DNA of 12,979 bases, taken from NCBI GenBank assembly GCA_015499985.1, contig JAAAUF010001065.1:1-12979 (forward strand), read 5' to 3'. A program made the position numbers and the translations under genes. Of this stretch, positions 9,701 to 12,979 are shown in pieces; the stretch's first letter is position 1; the number at the start of each line of letters is the position of its first letter. The notes below the pieces were generated by a model. It was not told where the DNA came from. It was given only the letters and a program-made list of their open reading frames with translations, and made no database searches. Source of the stretch: Haplosporangium gracile. Taxonomy: Eukaryota; Mortierellomycota; Mortierellomycetes; Mortierellales; Mortierellaceae.

Positions 9701-10981
9701 GTTATTGCTGCCGCTGTAGCCGTCCAGATCGTCATGGTCGTAACCATCCTCAAAGGCTTTGTTGTCACAAGCAAGCGTCCTCCCGAGAGCATCCCTGGAG
9801 GGAAGGTGATCGGCGAACGAATCCTCGTCACCGAGGTTTGTCTGTTGGAAGACTTGGAGGCCATCCTCTAGATCCAGCTCAAGCGAGTCGTTTTCGCCTA
9901 CAACCTCACACTCTGCTGTGATGCGGACAGGCGCGACTTTGTTGTACTCAACCTCGTCTTCGTTTTCTTTCGTATTATGTTGGACGTCCTCATGAGTCAA
10001 ATGAACAGCGGCAGTCGAAGAAAAAGGCTGAAAAGTGGAGTGTGATCCTTCTGAGGGAAGGGCTCTCATGGCAGAGGCAACGGAAGCAGCACGGGCCAGA
10101 ATTGTGGTGGCTGGTGCCATCTTTTCCATGAATGAACAAGAAGGGTAGGATGCACGATGAGAGCGGGGACTAGTAGGTGGGACAAATCCTGCTGGGGTGA
10201 CTTCGAACAAGATGTCAAAGGCTGACAGACCGTGGCCATTTTGAATGAGAGGGTTGCCTCCATAGGCGATGAGGAGATGGAGGGTGGACTCCATGTTGAG
10301 AAAGGCCGCCAGGTGGAGTGCGTTATTGTCATTTTCAAAAAGCTGTCCATTGATCTCCTCGGGTGACAAGCTCTATGTACGAGGAATTAAGGTACGAGGG
10401 TCGAAGAAGGAGGGAAGAGAGGGTGGCTGGTCAGTGCTTCATATTTGATGATGATGCATTTATGCAGAATAATTTTTCGAGTCTAAAATCTTTAATGAAT
10501 GAGAAACAAAACACAGCCAACAAAAGGCTTGCTCTTTGCGTTTGTGCAACTAGTCAGCGTTGCTCATTCATTCTTCTCTCGATGTATATGTGTGATACGA
10601 TACCTTGACAAGCATCTCGATGATAAGTTCACGCTGGTCGGCATCCTCAGGCTGTCCAGCAAAGAGAGATAAGATACTGTACTGGAGCACCGTCATGACC
10701 AAAAAGGCTGACTGACTCGAAGGAGACGACAACAGTGAAGATGATGAGGAAGAAGGAGAGTCCGAGACTGTTGCAAAATCAATACCCAGCATCGCTGTAG
10801 CTTGATCTCGCTGACCGGAATGGAAACAGTCCTTGTAGACCTTGATGGTAGGGATTTCGAAGGCTGGGCTGTCAGACTCGCGAGCCTCTTGGACCTGAGA
10901 GAGTAAGGTTTCGAGGAAGACGAGGGCGGGTTGTTGGATGAATGTTTTCCAAATCGCCCCTGAGGCGCATGGAGCAGCCAT
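3790..10981 (-). CDS. Anillin/Bud4/Int1-like scaffold: ankyrin N-terminus, split AHD, C-terminal PH domain
   Basis: The exons are 10981-10604, 10372-7241, 7162-6917, 6783-6555, 6448-6304 and 6199-3790, totalling 6540 nt and 2179 residues with every phase consistent. The start ATG at 10981 has an A at -3 and G at +4. Residues about 135-180 are ankyrin-like (NALHLAAFLNMESTLHLLIA). Residues about 190-1160 are mostly disordered, with SILK at 418-421, KSVQW at 471-475 and RPLPEIP at 567-573. The anillin-homology region begins near 1322 (TGVLYLRFKKICDFSLPL, then IINQEFCL, LVITITLHL). It is interrupted by about 440 Ser/Asn/Gln-rich residues and resumes at 1843-1883 (FVNIEFQTINNWI) and 1953-1964. The PH domain spans about 2005-2165, with the conserved Trp at 2156. 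Family members organise septins and the division ring at the cortex; that role is inferred here from the domain order. Confidence 0.8.
4876..4980 (-). repeat. Asn/Asp/Ile-rich imperfect AAY trinucleotide tract in coding sequence
   Basis: About 35 codons rich in AAC/AAT, GAC and ATC encode an Asn-rich run (DIKNNNIVDINNGHNDN and following). The tract lies inside the disordered insert of the anillin-homology region and looks like a decayed trinucleotide expansion. Confidence 0.7.
5431..5487 (-). repeat. Ser/Thr/Ala-rich imperfect repeat in coding sequence
   Basis: Imperfect repeats of a TCGAC-containing unit encode the run GSTSSTASTSASTSASESS within the same disordered insert. This is simple-sequence coding DNA with no recognisable fold. 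Confidence 0.6.
6200..6303 (-). other. Intron 5 of the anillin-like gene (104 nt), hides the join of two apparent genes
   Basis: The donor CT|GTAAAT and acceptor TGTAATAG|ACCC are in phase 2. The TAA that seems to end the upstream frame (6302-6300) is part of the donor. The downstream frame has no strong ATG here. Splicing gives IINQEFCLPVCPGLVITITL, which fits the strand order of an anillin-homology domain. Confidence 0.78.
6449..6554 (-). other. Intron 4 of the anillin-like gene (106 nt)
   Basis: The donor CGAT|GTAAGT is in phase 1. The branch-like CACTTAC is followed by an 11-nt T run, and the acceptor is GATAG|TC. The split codon T|TC gives Phe1329 and yields the continuous AHD strand GVLYLRFKKICDFSLPL. 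Confidence 0.78.
6784..6916 (-). other. Intron 3 of the anillin-like gene (133 nt)
   Basis: The donor GAA|GTAAGT and acceptor CCACACAG|GTC are in phase 0, joining IQGIGHGLE to VQKYNLRQS. Confidence 0.82.
7163..7240 (-). other. Intron 2 of the anillin-like gene (78 nt)
   Basis: The donor TTT|GTGAGT and acceptor TATTAG|GAC are in phase 0. The upstream frame would otherwise end shortly after the donor in a short tail with no homology. Confidence 0.8.
10373..10603 (-). other. Intron 1 of the anillin-like gene (231 nt)
   Basis: The donor AAG|GTATCG and acceptor CATAG|AGC are in phase 0. The join links LIIEMLVK to SLSPEEINGQL, directly ahead of the ankyrin-like repeat. Neither flanking frame has its own ATG at this point. 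Confidence 0.75.
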
Positions 10982-11159
10982 GATGATCTTGTTTTTCTTG
11001 TTTGATTGAGGTGGAGAGAGTGAAGTAGGGACGGAGGGCAGTGTGTGTTTTCTGTGCAATTGTCTATGCGTGTCTATTCTGATTTGATGTTGTGTTTCTG
11101 TCTATTGTGTTGTATGTTATGTGTGTGTTGTGTGTGTAATTGCTATGGTGTAGGTCGCT

Positions 11160-11475
11160 ATTGCCAAAGAGAAGAAAAAAGGGGGAGAAAAAAAGCAATA
11201 ACAGGGCAGGGGCGACCGTTGGTGCAAGGGGGGATGTTGGATTAGAAGAGGGAGAATCAAATATCAATCGACGATCGGCGACGATTGATATGAGACCAGG
11301 GGATGGATGGAGGAGGAAGGAGAGGGGAGGTAAGGAGGAGAAGGGAAAAAAGAGAGAAAGAGGAAGAAGGGAAAATAAGGAAAAGAAGTGAAAAAAGAAA
11401 AAAAAGGAACGAGGAAAAGATACAAAAGTGAGGGAAGAAAAGAAAAGAAAAGAAGAAAGAGAACATAATGAAAAA
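11160..11475. repeat. Low-complexity purine-rich (GA) tract
   Basis: A run of several hundred bases that is overwhelmingly A and G on the plus strand (GGAGGAAGG, AAAGAGAGAAAG, AAAAGAAAAGAAAAGAAG). It lies 180-500 bp upstream of the anillin-like start codon, so the transcribed sense is CT-rich, as in many fungal promoters. Confidence 0.8.
11261..11291. promoter_or_regulatory. Inverted repeat: 10-bp perfect arms, 11-bp spacer
   Basis: The left arm ATATCAATCG (11261-11270) and right arm CGATTGATAT (11282-11291) are exact reverse complements around the spacer ACGATCGGCGA, which itself contains the palindrome CGATCG. It lies about 280 bp upstream of the anillin-like start codon inside a purine-biased tract from which it stands out. 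It could be a dimeric transcription-factor site or a hairpin in a leader RNA. Confidence 0.6.
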
Positions 11476-12019
11476 AAGGATGATGGCGAATGTTATGCGA
11501 CGAGAAAGGGGTGAGGGTCCATCTGGGAGCAACAACAACAGCAACAAAAGATGAAGAACAGAACAGGGAACGCCTTTTTTTCTTTGAACAATACAGGTGG
11601 ACTTTTTATCTATTTTAGTTATACTTGTTTATTATTATGAACCACCTTGAGACTTTGCGATGGCGGGGGAAGGGGGAGGAGAGGTATGTTGTCGTTGCTA
11701 CTGTTCTTTTTTATTATTGTTCACTCGGGCGAAACCATGCCACTCATGCCACTGACAAGAAGGACAGTAACGGGGGCGGTAAAAGAACGTGGGGCTGAAC
11801 TATCAGAGACAGGGTACAGTGCAACCAGCCCAGTCAATTTTTCGTATTTTTTTTTTTCACACATCTGAAACGCGCTTCTCTTTCATATCTTCACGTAGAG
11901 AGCTCAAATTTTTTTGGCTTTTTTTGTTCCTGGAATATGTCCGAGACACTCTCACGCACCATCATATCGATCGCAATTGCTTGTGTTTGCACGTACTTGT
12001 GTCAGTTATCGATGAAATA

Positions 12020-12025
12020 TTTATT
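12020..12025 (-). terminator. AATAAA polyadenylation signal of the TMEM42-like gene
   Basis: AATAAA on the minus strand, 18 nt beyond the stop codon TAA (12046-12044), followed by AT-rich DNA. The position suits a short fungal 3' UTR. Confidence 0.55.
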
Positions 12026-12043
12026 ACTGCAAGCAAGCATCTT

Positions 12044-12860
12044 TTACTCTGTCTTCTTCTTCGATGATGCATTGGCCTCGTCTGAACTCACGAGCACACT
12101 CCCAGCAACGATCAAACTGGCCCCAAACCACCACTGCAGCGCCAATGGCTCCGAAAAGAGCACATACCCCAAAACAGCCTACACATTACATCCAGCAATA
12201 CACAACAAAAGAAAAAGGAACAAAAAAACTGTCAATTGAGGGATTCCTTGATTTTCATACTTTGTTTCAACTTTATTAGTACAAGACACCAAACAGCCTA
12301 CTGTTACTGTGCTTACCGTGATACAAAAATTTGCCGCGCTGTTGATGACAGTGACAGTGGCAGAAGACTTCGATCGATTCAAGGCCTTGGTGAAGAGAGT
12401 CCACATGGCAGCGTTACAGATAAAGATGAGTGCAAAGCATGCTGACCTCACAGCGACCACCACCTAGTATCAACCCCCATTTGAACAGCAAAAAATGAAA
12501 GAGAACGCGTTAGCGGTCCGATTTAACTGAACACGCGACAACTGCACACCAGCATTCAACATGGATCAGTATTGTATTGATCTGTGTGTGGCTCCTTACA
12601 GGACTTGTTTCGCCTTCTTTGGCAATGAAGAAAGATGTGCAGTAGGGTGTGGTGGGCGCGAGGACAGCGTTGCAGGCATACTGGAGAAACTCGACTGTCC
12701 TGGCGTCCAAGGTCAGCTTTGCAAAGACTGAGGCGAGAGCAGCAAAGGTTCCTGCAAGGATGGCGGTTGGGATGGCGGCTGATGATCCTCCTTGGGCAGC
12801 CAAAGCTGCGTTCTGTCTCCTGACTGCTGCGGTTGTCTTTCTTGGTCTGTGTCCTGACAT
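12044..12860 (-). CDS. TMEM42/EamA-like small multispanning membrane protein
   Basis: The exons are 12860-12600, 12463-12317 and 12178-12044, both introns in phase 0, giving 180 residues. The ATG at 12860 has A at -3. After a basic N-terminus (HRPRKTT, VRRQ) come hydrophobic segments at about 29-49, 88-115, 120-146 and 150-167. The pattern ALASVFAKL, FALIFICNAAMWTLFTKAL, SSATVTVINSAANFCIT and LALQWWFGASLIVAGSVL is that of the TMEM42 family, half-size relatives of EamA/drug-metabolite transporters. The length is close to animal TMEM42, about 160 residues. Between segments 1 and 2 is a loop of about 35 residues. The C-terminus KKKTE carries Lys at -3 and -4, matching a dilysine ER-retrieval signal. 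No substrate is established for the family, and I infer an endomembrane location only. Confidence 0.85.
12179..12316 (-). other. Intron 2 of the TMEM42-like gene (138 nt)
   Basis: The donor ACG|GTAAGC and acceptor ATGTGTAG|GCT are in phase 0, within the third membrane segment (ANFCIT joined to AVLGYVLF). Confidence 0.82.
12464..12599 (-). other. Intron 1 of the TMEM42-like gene (136 nt)
   Basis: The donor CCT|GTAAGG and acceptor ATACTAG|GTG are in phase 0. The join links the loop ending GETSP to the second membrane segment VVVAVRSACFALIF. Confidence 0.82.
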
Positions 12861-12936
12861 GCTGTATATAGATGTGAAGTAGATGTGATGGCGGGGTTGT
12901 TTCCTACTTCATGCTCAAGCTTTTGGCTGGGGGACA

Positions 12937-12957
12937 ATTGGAGCTATAATTACGTCA
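12937..12957 (-). promoter_or_regulatory. Candidate promoter elements of the TMEM42-like gene (CRE-like and CCAAT)
   Basis: On the minus strand TGACGTAA (12957-12950), a bZIP/CRE-type octamer, is followed by CCAAT (12941-12937). They lie 75-100 nt upstream of the ATG at 12860. Such short words occur by chance; the support is their pairing and position. Confidence 0.35.
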
Positions 12958-12979
12958 CCGAAGCGACTCATCATAGTAT

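Larger units (their letters stand above)
10982..12043. other. Intergenic region upstream of the anillin-like gene, no gene seen
   Basis: About 1.06 kb holds the presumed promoter and 5' UTR of the anillin-like gene and the 3' flank of the TMEM42-like gene. About 11160-11475 is a long purine-rich (GA) tract on the plus strand, so CT-rich in the sense of the anillin-like gene. A GT-rich stretch lies at about 11101-11138 and an inverted repeat at 11261-11291. The minus-strand open frame across the GA tract encodes only Leu/Phe/Ser runs and is an artefact of composition. Confidence 0.6.

Noticed and set aside
11257..11547. Minus-strand 96-residue Leu/Phe/Ser-rich ORF resembling a membrane protein
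   Set aside because: It is the translation of the GA-rich tract on the opposite strand. Its hydrophobicity comes from CT-rich codons, and it has no domain or flanking gene structure.
12505..12510. ACGCGT (MCB-like cell-cycle box)
   Set aside because: It lies inside an intron of the TMEM42-like gene, is a single copy and is a six-base word expected by chance.
1..12979. CRISPR arrays, tRNA/rRNA genes, transposons or viral insertions
   Set aside because: I saw no regularly spaced repeats, no tRNA-like T-loop/acceptor pairs, no transposase or polymerase motifs and no long terminal or inverted terminal repeats.

Overview
The window looks like a nuclear segment of a fungal genome, most likely from an early-diverging, Mucoromycota/Mortierella-type lineage. 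I infer this from gene style: short GT-AG introns with recognisable branch points, Ser/Asn/Gln-rich disordered proteins, pyrimidine-rich upstream regions, and a BTB-TLDc gene. The sequence alone does not prove the taxonomy. All three genes I can support are on the minus strand. None of the plus-strand open frames looks real.

Layout from left to right. (1) At 116-2389 lies a BTB/BACK/TLDc protein. Its N-terminal exon is recovered by splicing, and its C-terminus is lost in an intron that runs off the left edge. (2) The stretch 2390-3789 is non-coding, holding the pyrimidine-rich upstream region of gene 1 and the 3' flank of gene 2. (3) At 3790-10981 lies one large six-exon gene that a simple frame scan shows as four or five separate ORFs. 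The spliced product is about 2179 residues: ankyrin-like N-terminus, about 1000 disordered residues with a candidate PP1-docking pair, then an anillin-homology (Bud4/Int1-type) region interrupted by about 440 disordered residues, and a C-terminal PH domain. All splice phases close. (4) The stretch 10982-12043 is non-coding, with a purine-rich tract, GT-rich DNA and a near-perfect hairpin sequence. (5) At 12044-12860 lies a three-exon TMEM42/EamA-like small membrane protein of 180 residues ending in a dilysine-type tail.

No operon-like or obvious pathway link joins the three genes. The central gene is the most interesting object. It is probably a cortical septin/contractile-ring scaffold, as its AHD-PH relatives are, but with an ankyrin N-terminus, a split AHD, and two splice events in the AHD-coding part that would truncate the protein before the PH domain.
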